Virus record (IMG/VR): IMGVR_UViG_3300042946_000658
Location: 1-64,000 of that record
DNA: 64,000 nucleotides
Direction: 5' to 3' (one strand)
From: a virus
Part shown: positions 1-8,357 of the stretch, piece after piece
How the letters are laid out: each line of letters opens with the position of its first letter
How positions within the stretch are numbered: position 1 is the first letter of the stretch
Made by a program: the position numbers and the translations under genes
Notes under the pieces: model-generated
What the model was told of the DNA's origin: nothing
What the model saw: the letters and a program-made list of their open reading frames with translations, nothing else
Database searches by the model: none

Positions 1-3000
1 CTAGTTCCACTTGAACCTGAAAGTCCTGTAGTTGTAACACACCAATAATAAACATCTGGTAATAAAGGTGCTCCAGTACCTGTTCCTCCAATATATGTAA
101 CACTAAAGGTAATTCCACCTCCACCAATTGTTGGGGTATTATTTAATTGATAAATGTAAGTTCCTGATGGTGTGGTAATTATTATTTCTGTACCAGCACC
201 AACATTACTCCAAAAACCGCTTCTATTTACACCATTATAATCATTAAATAAAGTCTTAATAGATGTTGCTAAAGTCCAATCGATATTGTTTACCACTTGA
301 GCCTGACCTTGAACTGTCGGTACACTTGTTATGTGGTCATAAGGGAAACAATTACCATCAATACCTGATGTTCCTGATGAGCCACTTGTTCCTGACGAAC
401 CTGATGTACCACTTGAACCTGAACTTCCGCTAGTTCCGCTTGAACCTGATGTTCCTGACGAACCGCTAGTACCCGAAGAACCTGATGTTCCGCTAGTTCC
501 TGATGAACCTGATGTTCCACTAGTACCTGATGAACCTGAAGTTCCGCTAGTACCCGAAGAACCTGATGTTCCTGATGAACCTGAAGTTCCGCTAGTTCCT
601 GATGAGCCACTTGTTCCTGACGAACCTGATGTTCCTGATGAACCTGAAGTTCCGCTAGTACCTGATGAACCTGAAGTTCCGCTAGTTCCTGATGAGCCAC
701 TTGTTCCTGACGAACCTGATGTACCACTTGAACCTGAACTTCCGCTAGTTCCGCTTGAACCTGATGTTCCTGACGAACCGCTAGTTCCTGATGAACCTGA
801 TGTTCCACTAGTACCTGATGAACCTGAAGTTCCGCTAGTACCCGAAGAACCTGATGTTCCCGATGAACCTGAAGTTCCGCTAGTTCCTGATGAGCCACTT
901 GTTCCTGACGAACCTGATGTTCCTGATGAACCTGAAGTTCCGCTAGTACCTGATGAACCTGAAGTTCCGCTTGTACCTGATGAACCACTTGTTCCTGAAG
1001 AACCTGACGAACCGCTAGTACCCGAAGAACCTGATGTTCCGCTAGTTCCTGATGAACCTGATGTTCCACTAGTACCTGATGAGCCACTTGTTCCTGACGA
1101 ACCTGATGTTCCTGATGAACCTGAAGTTCCGCTAGTACCCGAAGAACCTGATGTTCCCGATGAACCTGAAGTTCCGCTAGTTCCTGATGAGCCACTTGTT
1201 CCTGACGAACCTGATGTTCCTGAAGAACCTGAAGTTCCAGATGTTCCACTAGTTCCTGAAGAACCTGATGTTCCTGAAGTACCACTTGTTCCCGAAGAAC
1301 CTGAAGTACCACTAGTTCCTGATGAACCTGACGAACCTGAAGTTCCCGAAGAACCTGATGTTCCAGATGTTCCGCTAGTTCCTGAAGAACCTGATGTTCC
1401 TGAAGTACCACTTGTTCCCGAAGAACCTGAAGTACCACTAGTTCCCGAAGAACCTGATGTTCCAGATGTTCCGCTAGTTCCTGAAGAACCTGATGTTCCT
1501 GAAGAACCTGACGAACCTGATGTTCCCGAAGAACCTGATGTTCCAGATGTTCCGCTAGTTCCTGAAGAACCTGATGAACCTGAAGAACCTGAAGTTCCAT
1601 TTGTACCGCTTGTTCCTGAAGAACCTGAAGTACCACTAGTTCCTGATGAACCTGACGAACCTGATGTTCCCGAAGAACCTGATGTTCCAGATGTTCCGCT
1701 AGTTCCTGAAGAACCTGATGTTCCTGAAGAACCTGATGTTCCACTAGTTCCTGATGAACCACTTGAACCTGAAGTTCCGCTAGTACCTGATGAACCTGAT
1801 GTTCCGCTTGTTCCTGATGAACCTGAAGAACCTGAAGTTCCATTTGTACCGCTTGTTCCTGAAGAACCTGATGAACCTGATGTTCCACTAGTTCCTGAAG
1901 AACCACTTGAACCTGAAGTTCCGCTAGTACCTGATGAACCTGATGTTCCGCTTGTTCCTGATGAACCTGAAGAACCTGAAGTTCCATTTGTACCGCTTGT
2001 TCCTGAAGAACCTGAAGTTCCGCTAGTTCCTGAAGAACCTGATGTTCCTGAAGAACCTGATGTTCCTGAAGAACCTGACGAACCTGATGTTCCCGAAGAA
2101 CCTGATGTTCCAGAAGTTCCGCTAGTACCTGATGAACCTGATGTTCCGCTTGTTCCTGATGAACCTGAAGAACCTGATGTTCCACTAGTTCCTGAAGAAC
2201 CACTTGAACCTGAAGTTCCGCTAGTACCTGATGAACCTGATGTTCCGCTAGTTCCTGAAGAACCTGATGAACCTGAAGAACCTGAAGTTCCATTTGTACC
2301 GCTTGTTCCTGAAGAACCTGATGAACCTGATGTTCCACTAGTTCCTGAAGAACCACTTGAACCTGAAGTTCCGCTAGTACCTGATGAACCTGATGTTCCG
2401 CTTGTTCCTGATGAACCTGAAGAACCTGAAGTTCCATTTGTACCGCTTGTTCCTGAAGAACCTGAAGTTCCGCTTGTTCCTGAAGAACCTGAAGTTCCGC
2501 TAGTACCTGATGAACCTGATGTTCCGCTCGTTCCTGATGAACCTGAGCTACCTGATGTTCCGCTCGTTCCTGATGAACCTGATGTTCCGCTCGTTCCTGA
2601 TGAACCTGAAGTTCCATTTGTACCGCTTGTTCCTGAAGAACCTGATGTTCCGCTCGTTCCTGATGAACCTGAGCTACCTGATGTTCCGCTCGTTCCTGAT
2701 GAACCTGATGTTCCGCTTGTTCCTGATGAACCTGAAGAACCTGAAGTTCCGCTAGTTCCTGATGAACCTGATGAACCACTTGAACCTGAAGTTCCATTTG
2801 TACCACTTGTTCCTGATGAACCTGAGCTACCTGATGTACCAGAAGTTCCTGAAGAACCTGAAGTTCCGCTCGTTCCTGATGAACCTGAAGAACCTGAAGT
2901 TCCACTAGTTCCTGACGAACCTGAAGTTCCGCTAGTACCTGATGAACCTGATGTACCACTTGTTCCTGACGAACCTGATGTTCCTGACGAACCACTTAAA

Positions 3001-5675
3001 CCTGAAGTTCCGCTAGTACCTGACGAACCTGATGTTCCTGACGAACCACTTGAACCTGAAGTTCCGCTAGTACCTGACGAACCTGAAGTTCCATTTGTAC
3101 CACTTGTTCCTGATGAACCTGAGCTACCTGATGTTCCTGAAGAGCCAGATGTTCCATTTGTACCGCTTGTTCCTGATGAACCTGATGTTCCATTTGTACC
3201 GCTTGTTCCTGATGAACCTGAAGTTCCACTTGAACCTGATGTTCCTGAAGTACCATCAGCACCGCTTACACCTGATGTTCCGCTCGTTCCTGAAGAGCCA
3301 GATGTACCATTTGTACCGCTTGTTCCCGATGAACCTGATGTTCCGCTCGTTCCTGAAGAACCTGATGTACCATTTGTACCGCTTGTTCCTGAAGAACCTG
3401 ATGTTCCGCTAGTTCCTGATGAACCTGAAGTTCCGCTCGTTCCTGATGAACCACTTGAACCTGAAGTTCCATTTGTACCGCTTGTTCCTGAAGAACCTGA
3501 TGTTCCGCTCGTTCCTGATGAACCTGAAGTTCCGCTTGTTCCTGATGAACCTGAAGAACCTGAAGTTCCATTTGTACCGCTTGTTCCCGATGAACCTGAT
3601 GTTCCGCTCGTTCCTGATGAACCACTTGAACCTGAAGTTCCATTTGTACCGCTTGTTCCCGATGAACCTGATGTTCCGCTCGTTCCTGAAGAACCTGATG
3701 TACCATTTGTACCACTTGTTCCTGATGAACCTGAAGAACCTGAAGTTCCACTAGTTCCTGACGAACCTGAAGTTCCGCTAGTTCCTGATGAACCACTTGA
3801 ACCTGAAGTTCCATTTGTACCACTTGTTCCTGATGAACCTGAGCTACCTGATGTACCAGAAGTTCCTGAAGAACCTGAAGTTCCATTTGTACCACTTGTT
3901 CCTGATGAACCTGAGCTACCTGATGTACCAGAAGTTCCCGATGAACCTGAAGTTCCGCTTGTTCCTGATGAACCTGATGTTCCGCTTGTTCCTGATGAAC
4001 CTGATGTTCCGCTTGTTCCTGATGAACCTGAAGTTCCGCTCGTTCCTGATGAACCACTTGAACCTGAAGTTCCGCTAGTACCTGAAGAACCACTTGAACC
4101 TGAAGTTCCATTTGTACCACTTGTTCCTGAAGAACCACTTGAACCTGAAGTTCCATTTGTACCGCTTGTTCCCGATGAACCTGAAGTTCCGCTCGTTCCT
4201 GATGAACCACTTGAACCTGAAGTTCCATTTGTACCGCTTGTTCCTGAAGAACCGCTTGAACCTGAAGTTCCATTTGTACCGCTTGTTCCTGAAGAACCGC
4301 TTGTTCCTGAAGAACCGCCTGTTCCTGATGAACCTGAAGTTCCACTTGTTCCTGATGAACCTGAAGTTCCACTTGTTCCTGAAGAACCTGAGGAACCGCC
4401 TGTTCCTGACGAACCACTAGTTCCTGACGAACCACTAGTTCCTGAAGTTCCGTCAGCACCACTTACACCTGATGTTCCTGATGTTCCTGAAGAACCTGAT
4501 GTACCATTTGTACCGCTCGTTCCTGATGAACCACTTGAACCTGATGTACCATTTGTGCCGCTTGTTCCTGATGAACCTGATGTACCATTTGTACCGCTTG
4601 TTCCTGAAGAACCCGATGTACCATTTGTGCCGCTTGTTCCTGATGAACCTGAAGTTCCGCTCGTTCCTGAAGAACCTGATGTTCCGCTAGTTCCTGATGA
4701 ACCACTTGAACCTGAAGTACCAGATGAACCTGATGTTCCACTAGTACCATTGATACCACTAATACCAGATGTTCCTGAAGTCCCACTTGTTCCTGAAGAA
4801 CCAGATGAACCTGAAGTTCCCCCTGTTATTGTAACTGTTATTGCACCGTCACCATCATTAGTAACAGAAGCACCATTGAATGTTATACCAGTGACATTAC
4901 TTACGGTTGTAACTCCGTCTCCAACTGTTAAAGGACTACCTCCTCCTGAGGTAAATCCTGTAATTTGAATGTCGTCACCAAGTGAATTTGTTAATGTTAA
5001 AGTTTGTGTACCGGAATTATAAGTTCCACCTGTAATTGGCGCAGTAAATCCTGAAATTGTAATAGTACCACCTGTATTATTGTATAAATCTAAATCTGAA
5101 GTTCCTGAGAAATAAGTACCACCTGTAATTTGTACATCACTACCCCAAAATATTTGCCATCTGGCATTATTCTTAGTTACCCCACCAACACCTTCAATTG
5201 TTGAGCCTGTCCAAGCATCAAGAAGGGCCGCTCCTTGTGGCGTATCATCATAAACCTCATAACCACTACCTAAATCAATGATAGAACCAGCAGTTTCAGC
5301 ATCATCCCACATTGACGTAAATCCTGTCATCGTGTATTGGTACACAGTGTCTGTCTCTTGGACATACACCTGCATACCTAATCTTCTACGACCTGAAGAA
5401 ATACCATCGTTATTTAATGTTAGCGTGTTTGGTAATGAATAAGGTACGTTATAAGTTAAGTTAATAGGAATTGAGTTTCCTGAGTAGTAAACAACACCCC
5501 CATTAATTAAAATGTCATTTGGAATTATGAAATCTAGGTCAGATAAGGAGTAAACTTCCATATATCCACCAATTCCAAGTACACTAAAATTTGTACCGGT
5601 ATTATTTTCTCTAATGACTGAATCAGGAGTCTGAAGAATGGTTGTTGATACGGGGTTTTTATATTGAAAACTCAT
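1..5675 (-). CDS. Giant collagen-like tail fibre protein (3' end outside window)
   Basis: From ATG 5675 the reading frame is open for 1891 codons to the left edge, so the C-terminus lies outside. The first ~285 residues have ordinary composition with beta-rich repeats (for example ITGGTY and ISGFT). They are followed by about 1490 residues of Gly-X-Y triplets (GTS, GSS, some GTN, GLS, GVS, GAD) from 4820 to about 354, then a ~100-residue non-repetitive domain containing the stretch DGNCFPYDHI, then the start of another triplet stretch (LSGSSGTS). Frame continuity is supported because the codon phase set by the ATG matches the phase at both ends of the triplet tract. Phage Gly-X-Y proteins form trimeric fibre shafts, so a long tail or baseplate fibre is the natural role. 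Glutamine-rich ORFs in the neighbouring frame are shadows. A TATTTAT motif lies 17 bases before the start. Confidence 0.85.
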   Translation of the reverse strand, partial: MSFQYKNPVSTTILQTPDSVIRENNTGTNFSVLGIGGYMEVYSLSDLDFIIPNDILINGGVVYYSGNSIPINLTYNVPYSLPNTLTLNNDGISSGRRRLGMQVYVQETDTVYQYTMTGFTSMWDDAETAGSIIDLGSGYEVYDDTPQGAALLDAWTGSTIEGVGGVTKNNARWQIFWGSDVQITGGTYFSGTSDLDLYNNTGGTITISGFTAPITGGTYNSGTQTLTLTNSLGDDIQITGFTSGGGSPLTVGDGVTTVSNVTGITFNGASVTNDGDGAITVTITGGTSGSSGSSGTSGTSGTSGISGINGTSGTSGSSGTSGSSGSSGTSGTSGSSGTSGTSGSSGTSGTNGTSGSSGTSGTNGTSGSSGTSGTNGTSGSSGSSGTSGTNGTSGSSGTSGTSGVSGADGTSGTSGSSGTSGSSGTGGSSGSSGTSGTSGSSGTSGTSGSSGTGGSSGTSGSSGTSGTNGTSGSSGSSGTSGTNGTSGSSGSSGTSGTSGSSGTSGTNGTSGSSGSSGTSGTNGTSGSSGSSGTSGTSGSSGSSGTSGTSGSSGTSGTSGSSGTSGTSGSSGTSGTSGSSGTSGTSGSSGSSGTSGTNGTSGSSGTSGTSGSSGSSGTSGTNGTSGSSGSSGTSGTSGSSGTSGTSGSSGSSGTSGTNGTSGSSGTSGTSGSSGTSGTNGTSGSSGSSGTSGTSGSSGTSGTNGTSGSSGSSGTSGTSGSSGTSGTSGSSGTSGTNGTSGSSGSSGTSGTSGSSGTSGTSGSSGTSGTNGTSGSSGTSGTSGSSGTSGTNGTSGSSGTSGTSGVSGADGTSGTSGSSGTSGSSGTSGTNGTSGSSGTSGTNGTSGSSGTSGSSGSSGTSGTNGTSGSSGTSGTSGSSGSSGTSGSSGTSGTSGLSGSSGTSGSSGTSGTSGSSGTSGTSGSSGTSGTSGSSGSSGTSGTSGSSGTSGTSGSSGSSGTSGTNGTSGSSGSSGSSGTSGTSGSSGSSGTSGTSGSSGTSGTSGSSGSSGTSGTSGSSGTSGTNGTSGSSGTSGTSGSSGTSGTSGSSGSSGTSGTSGSSGTSGTSGSSGTSGTSGSSGTSGTNGTSGSSGSSGTSGTSGSSGTSGTSGSSGSSGTSGTSGSSGSSGTSGTNGTSGSSGSSGSSGTSGTSGSSGTSGTSGSSGSSGTSGTSGSSGSSGTSGTSGSSGTSGTSGTSGSSGTSGSSGSSGTSGSSGTSGSSGTSGTSGSSGTSGTNGTSGSSGSSGTSGTSGSSGTSGTSGSSGSSGTSGTSGSSGSSGTSGTNGTSGSSGSSGTSGTSGSSGTSGTSGSSGSSGTSGTSGSSGTSGSSGTSGTSGTSGSSGTSGSSGSSGTSGTSGSSGTSGTNGTSGSSGSSGSSGTSGTSGTSGSSGTSGSSGSSGTSGSSGTSGTSGTSGSSGTSGTSGSSGTSGTSGTSGSSGTSGTSGTSGSSGTSGSSGSSGTSGTSGSSGTSGTSGTSGSSGTSGTSGTSGSSGTSGSSGTSGSSGTSGTSGSSGTSGSSGTSGTSGSSGTSGSSGTSGSSGTSGTSGSSGTSGTSGSSGTSGSSGSSGTSGSSGTSGTSGSSGTSGTSGSSGTSGSSGTSGSSGTSGTSGSSGTSGSSGTSGTSGSSGTSGTSGSSGTSGSSGTSGSSGTSGSSGSSGTSGSSGTSGSSGTSGTSGSSGTSGTSGSSGTSGSSGTSGSSGTSGTSGSSGTSGSSGTSGTSGSSGTSGTSGSSGTSGTSGSSGTSGSSGTSGSSGTSGSSGSSGTSGSSGTSGSSGTSGIDGNCFPYDHITSVPTVQGQAQVVNNIDWTLATSIKTLFNDYNGVNRSGFWSNVGAGTEIIITTPSGTYIYQLNNTPTIGGGGITFSVTYIGGTGTGAPLLPDVYYWCVTTTGLSGSSGT
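354..4820 (-). repeat. Collagen-like Gly-X-Y triplet tract
   Basis: The tract is about 4.5 kb of degenerate 9-base units encoding Gly-Thr-Ser or Gly-Ser-Ser triplets, roughly 490 in a row. Higher-order blocks recur, such as segments containing SGTNGTSG and SGVSGADGTSG. It is low-complexity coding DNA, not a CRISPR array: there are no unique spacers. Confidence 0.9.
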
Positions 5676-5692
5676 TTCTTTTTTTTTATTTA

Positions 5693-5699
5693 ATAAATA
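5693..5699 (-). promoter_or_regulatory. TATTTAT motif upstream of collagen-like fibre gene
   Basis: The sense-strand motif ATATTTATTAAAT ends 17 bases before ATG 5675. It is one member of the recurring upstream motif set seen across the window. A promoter role is inferred. Confidence 0.4.
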
Positions 5700-5711
5700 T
5701 TTTTAATTTCT

Positions 5712-7925
5712 TTATACTAGCGTGCCTCCTCGGAAATACCAAGCGTTTCCGTTGTTAGTTATGGTCAATCCACCCGCAGGTTTTGTAACATATACTCTGT
5801 AAGTACCCGCAGGTATATTTGCTGAGCCTGTGTAGTTTATTATTAAACTATTATAAATTGAACTCACAACCGTATCAGTTGCCGGTGGGTTAGCATTACC
5901 ATTCAAGATTGTAGAATACTTTTGTCCGTTAGTCGCTCCCGTTGATACAAACCAAACATAGTACGCCACTTCAGTAGGATTTGGTACTGTCGCAGCAGGA
6001 ACTTGGATTGTTTGGAATCTATAAGCAACTATCGGGTTACCAAAAGCGTCATTACCACCACTTGTTGTTGAAATTGGCGCTGTGAATATTGCTGGTTCAG
6101 ATACACCCCATCCACTGTAGGCAATATAGGTGTTCATTTGTGTATTAAATGTCGCCTGTATTGTTGATGGTGAAGTAATGTTAAATCCTCTGAACGCACT
6201 TCCTTGTGCCAGCATATAGTTGTTTAACGCAGTTCTGATTGTTGCGTCGTTTCTATCGATGAACAAATACGCCTGTATTGGTTGTGCCGATGGAGTTGGT
6301 GTTGGAGTAGTTGTAGTGGTTGGCGTTGGTGACGCAGTATTAGTAGGTGTTTGAGTTGGAGTATTTGTTGCGGTTTGTGTTGGTGTTGGAGTCGATGTCT
6401 GTGTTGGAGTTGGTGTCTTTGTTTGTGTTGGTGTTTGTGTTGGTGTTGAAGTATTAGTTGCGGTATTTGTAGGCGTAGGAGTATTAGTCGCAGTTTGCGA
6501 TGGTGTTGGTGTTTGTGTCGGTGTTGGAGTCTGAGTTCTCGTTGGTGTTTGTGTTGGGGTCTGAGTTCTCGTTGGTGTTTGTGTTGGTGTTTGTGTTGGA
6601 CTAGCAGTAATAGACGGTGTTGGAGTGTTAGTCGATGTTGCGGTTTGTGTTGGGGTTGGCGTATTAGTTGCTGTTTGTGTTGGAGTATTAGTCGCAGTAT
6701 TAGTTGGAGTATTAGTTGCCGTATTAGTTGGCGTCTGAGTTGGAGTATTAGTGGCAGTATTGGTTGGTGTTTGAGTATTAGTCGCAGTATTAGTTGGCGT
6801 TTGCGTTGGCGTTTGAGTTGCAGTATTAGTTGGTGTAGGTGTTGGAGTCTGAGTTGCGGTATTAGTTGGAGTCTGAGTTGGACTAGCAGTAATAGACGGT
6901 GTTGGTGTCGGTGTGATATCAGATGTAACTGAAGGTGTAGGTGTATTTGTTTGTGTCGCAGTTTGTGTTGGTGTAACCGTATTAGTCGCAGTAATTGTAG
7001 GTGTCTGCGTAGCAGTTTGTGTTGGTGTATTAGTGGCAGTTTGAGTTGGTGTCGCGGTTTGAGTTGGTGTGTTAGTTGCAGTTTGTGTTGGTGTGTTAGT
7101 TGCAGTTTGTGTTGGTGTGTTAGTTGCAGTTTGTGTTGGTGTGTTAGTTGCAGTATTAGTTGGTGTTTGGGTAACCGTTGGTGTTTGAGTAGGCGTAGAA
7201 GTATTGGTCGGTGTTTGAGTAACCGTTGGAGTTTGTGTTGGAGTTGAAGTTTGTGTCGGAGTTTGTGTTCTTGTCGCTGTTTGTGTCGGAGTTTGGGTTC
7301 TTGTTGGAGTCTGTGTAGGTGTTGCAGTCCTTGTGTTAGTTGGGGTCTGTGTTGGTGTTGAAGTATTTGTTGCGGTGTTAGTTGGCGTGTGAGTGTTAGT
7401 TGGAGTCTGTGTTGGTGTTGAAGTTGATGTATTTGTTGGCGTAGGTGTTTTAGTTTGGGTTGCAGTATTAGTTGGTGTGTGAGTTTGGGTATTTGTAGGT
7501 GTATTTGTTGGAGTATGCGAAGGGGTATTTGTTACCGTATTAGTAGGTGTGATAGTCGGTGTTACAGATGGTGTCGCGGTAGATGTCGGGCTAACAGTTT
7601 GTGTTGGCGTACTTGTGGCACCTGGAGTCGTAGAAGTAGGTGTTGGTGTTGGCGTAGTTGTTGGCGTATAAGTTGGGGTAGGTGTTGGTGTTGGGGTGAA
7701 ATCAAAGCACACCACATAACCATCAATCATTTGTTGTCTGGTTATATCAGTGGCATATGCCGGCTCAGAAGTTGAATTTATGAATATATCAAATGGACCA
7801 ATTGCGTTAGAACTAGCTGGTATTCTAACAATATAACAAGATGGCCCGGTGACTGTAATCTGTTTTTGAACCTCAGTATTACACCCCGTTGCCTTATTGA
7901 CACAAATTATAGTTTCTAACGACAT
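5712..7925 (-). CDS. Virion protein with long Thr/Pro-rich stalk
   Basis: 737 residues in three parts. Residues 1-76 form a short N-terminal domain with cysteines ([14 protein letters not shown]). Residues ~77-545 are almost purely Thr, Pro, Gln, Asn, Ala and Ser in PTQTPTNT-like units. The last ~190 residues form a compact, probably beta-rich domain ([10 protein letters not shown] near its start, ending [10 protein letters not shown]). The stalk-plus-head layout suggests an extended fibre or adhesin protruding from the tail. No specific family is recognised. It lies directly upstream of the collagen fibre gene, and a TATTTAT motif sits 10 bases before its ATG. Similar Thr/Pro linkers occur in the 822-aa neighbour and at the C-terminus of the 2194-aa protein. 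Plus-strand Cys/Trp-rich ORFs over the stalk are shadows. Confidence 0.75.
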   Translation of the reverse strand: MSLETIICVNKATGCNTEVQKQITVTGPSCYIVRIPASSNAIGPFDIFINSTSEPAYATDITRQQMIDGYVVCFDFTPTPTPTPTYTPTTTPTPTPTSTTPGATSTPTQTVSPTSTATPSVTPTITPTNTVTNTPSHTPTNTPTNTQTHTPTNTATQTKTPTPTNTSTSTPTQTPTNTHTPTNTATNTSTPTQTPTNTRTATPTQTPTRTQTPTQTATRTQTPTQTSTPTQTPTVTQTPTNTSTPTQTPTVTQTPTNTATNTPTQTATNTPTQTATNTPTQTATNTPTQTATPTQTATNTPTQTATQTPTITATNTVTPTQTATQTNTPTPSVTSDITPTPTPSITASPTQTPTNTATQTPTPTPTNTATQTPTQTPTNTATNTQTPTNTATNTPTQTPTNTATNTPTNTATNTPTQTATNTPTPTQTATSTNTPTPSITASPTQTPTQTPTRTQTPTQTPTRTQTPTPTQTPTPSQTATNTPTPTNTATNTSTPTQTPTQTKTPTPTQTSTPTPTQTATNTPTQTPTNTASPTPTTTTTPTPTPSAQPIQAYLFIDRNDATIRTALNNYMLAQGSAFRGFNITSPSTIQATFNTQMNTYIAYSGWGVSEPAIFTAPISTTSGGNDAFGNPIVAYRFQTIQVPAATVPNPTEVAYYVWFVSTGATNGQKYSTILNGNANPPATDTVVSSIYNSLIINYTGSANIPAGTYRVYVTKPAGGLTITNNGNAWYFRGGTLV
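6290..7697 (-). repeat. Thr/Pro-rich low-complexity coding repeat
   Basis: Degenerate units encoding PTPT, TQTPT and NTATNTPTQ run for about 470 codons within the 737-aa virion protein. At the DNA level they appear as recurring gttggtgttt and gtattagttg words. Such tracts are prone to length change by recombination. Confidence 0.85.
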
Positions 7926-7935
7926 TTTTTTTAAT

Positions 7936-7942
7936 ATAAATA
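7936..7942 (-). promoter_or_regulatory. TATTTAT motif upstream of Thr/Pro-stalk gene
   Basis: The sense-strand motif GTATTTATATTAA ends 10 bases before ATG 7925, in a gene-free gap of about 105 bases (7926-8030). The rest of the gap is AT-rich with no clear hairpin. Role inferred. Confidence 0.4.
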
Positions 7943-8030
7943 CATAGGTTTCCTTGTTTCAAAAATCGTTTTTAGTAAGTTTTTTTGAAAAGGGAAAAAT
8001 AATCCTCAAGATTATTAGTATTCATACATC

Positions 8031-8357
8031 TTAATCGACCGTAATACTATAATCACAAGACTCGGCAGTAACAGAAATTGTATAGGTGCAAGATGCGATT
8101 TCCACAGAAATATCAAATCCACATCCATAGCTACAATCAATAATTTCAAACTTTTTACATCCTCTGTTATCGATTAAAGTAACCATAACAGCAGGAGCAT
8201 TATTGAATAAACTTGGTGGATAAAAATTTGCTGCGGGAGGTATTAAACCTGTGTTGGTAATTGTACCAATTAATGATTCATTATTTCCATAAACATCAGA
8301 AACATAAACATATATTGGAGTTTCTCCCGTAACCGCTTCAATTCTTATCTGTGTCAT
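8031..8357 (-). CDS. Small Cys-containing virion-associated protein
   Basis: 108 residues from ATG 8357, which overlaps the upstream stop as ATGA, so this start is preferred over an in-frame TTG nine bases further upstream. The protein looks beta-rich and carries cysteine clusters (NRGCKKFEIIDCSYGCGF, then two more cysteines near the end). The repeated half-motifs CTYTISV and CDYSITV near the C-terminus suggest a small internal duplication. No family is recognised. Translational coupling to the SprB-repeat gene suggests the two products act in the same tail or fibre structure. Confidence 0.6.
   Translation of the reverse strand: MTQIRIEAVTGETPIYVYVSDVYGNNESLIGTITNTGLIPPAANFYPPSLFNNAPAVMVTLIDNRGCKKFEIIDCSYGCGFDISVEIASCTYTISVTAESCDYSITVD

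Noticed and set aside
329-4786. Long glutamine-rich minus-strand ORFs (888, 398 and 107 residues) and Leu/Met/Phe-rich plus-strand ORFs
   Set aside because: They are shifted frames or antisense readings of the Gly-X-Y tract, broken into pieces with no plausible start, while the collagen frame runs on unbroken from a good N-terminal domain.
354-4820. Regular short repeats suggesting a CRISPR array
   Set aside because: The repeat is coding, in 9-base degenerate units without distinct spacers or a leader.
6495-7775. Cys/Trp-rich plus-strand ORFs
   Set aside because: Antisense shadows of the Thr/Pro stalk; composition follows directly from the repeat.
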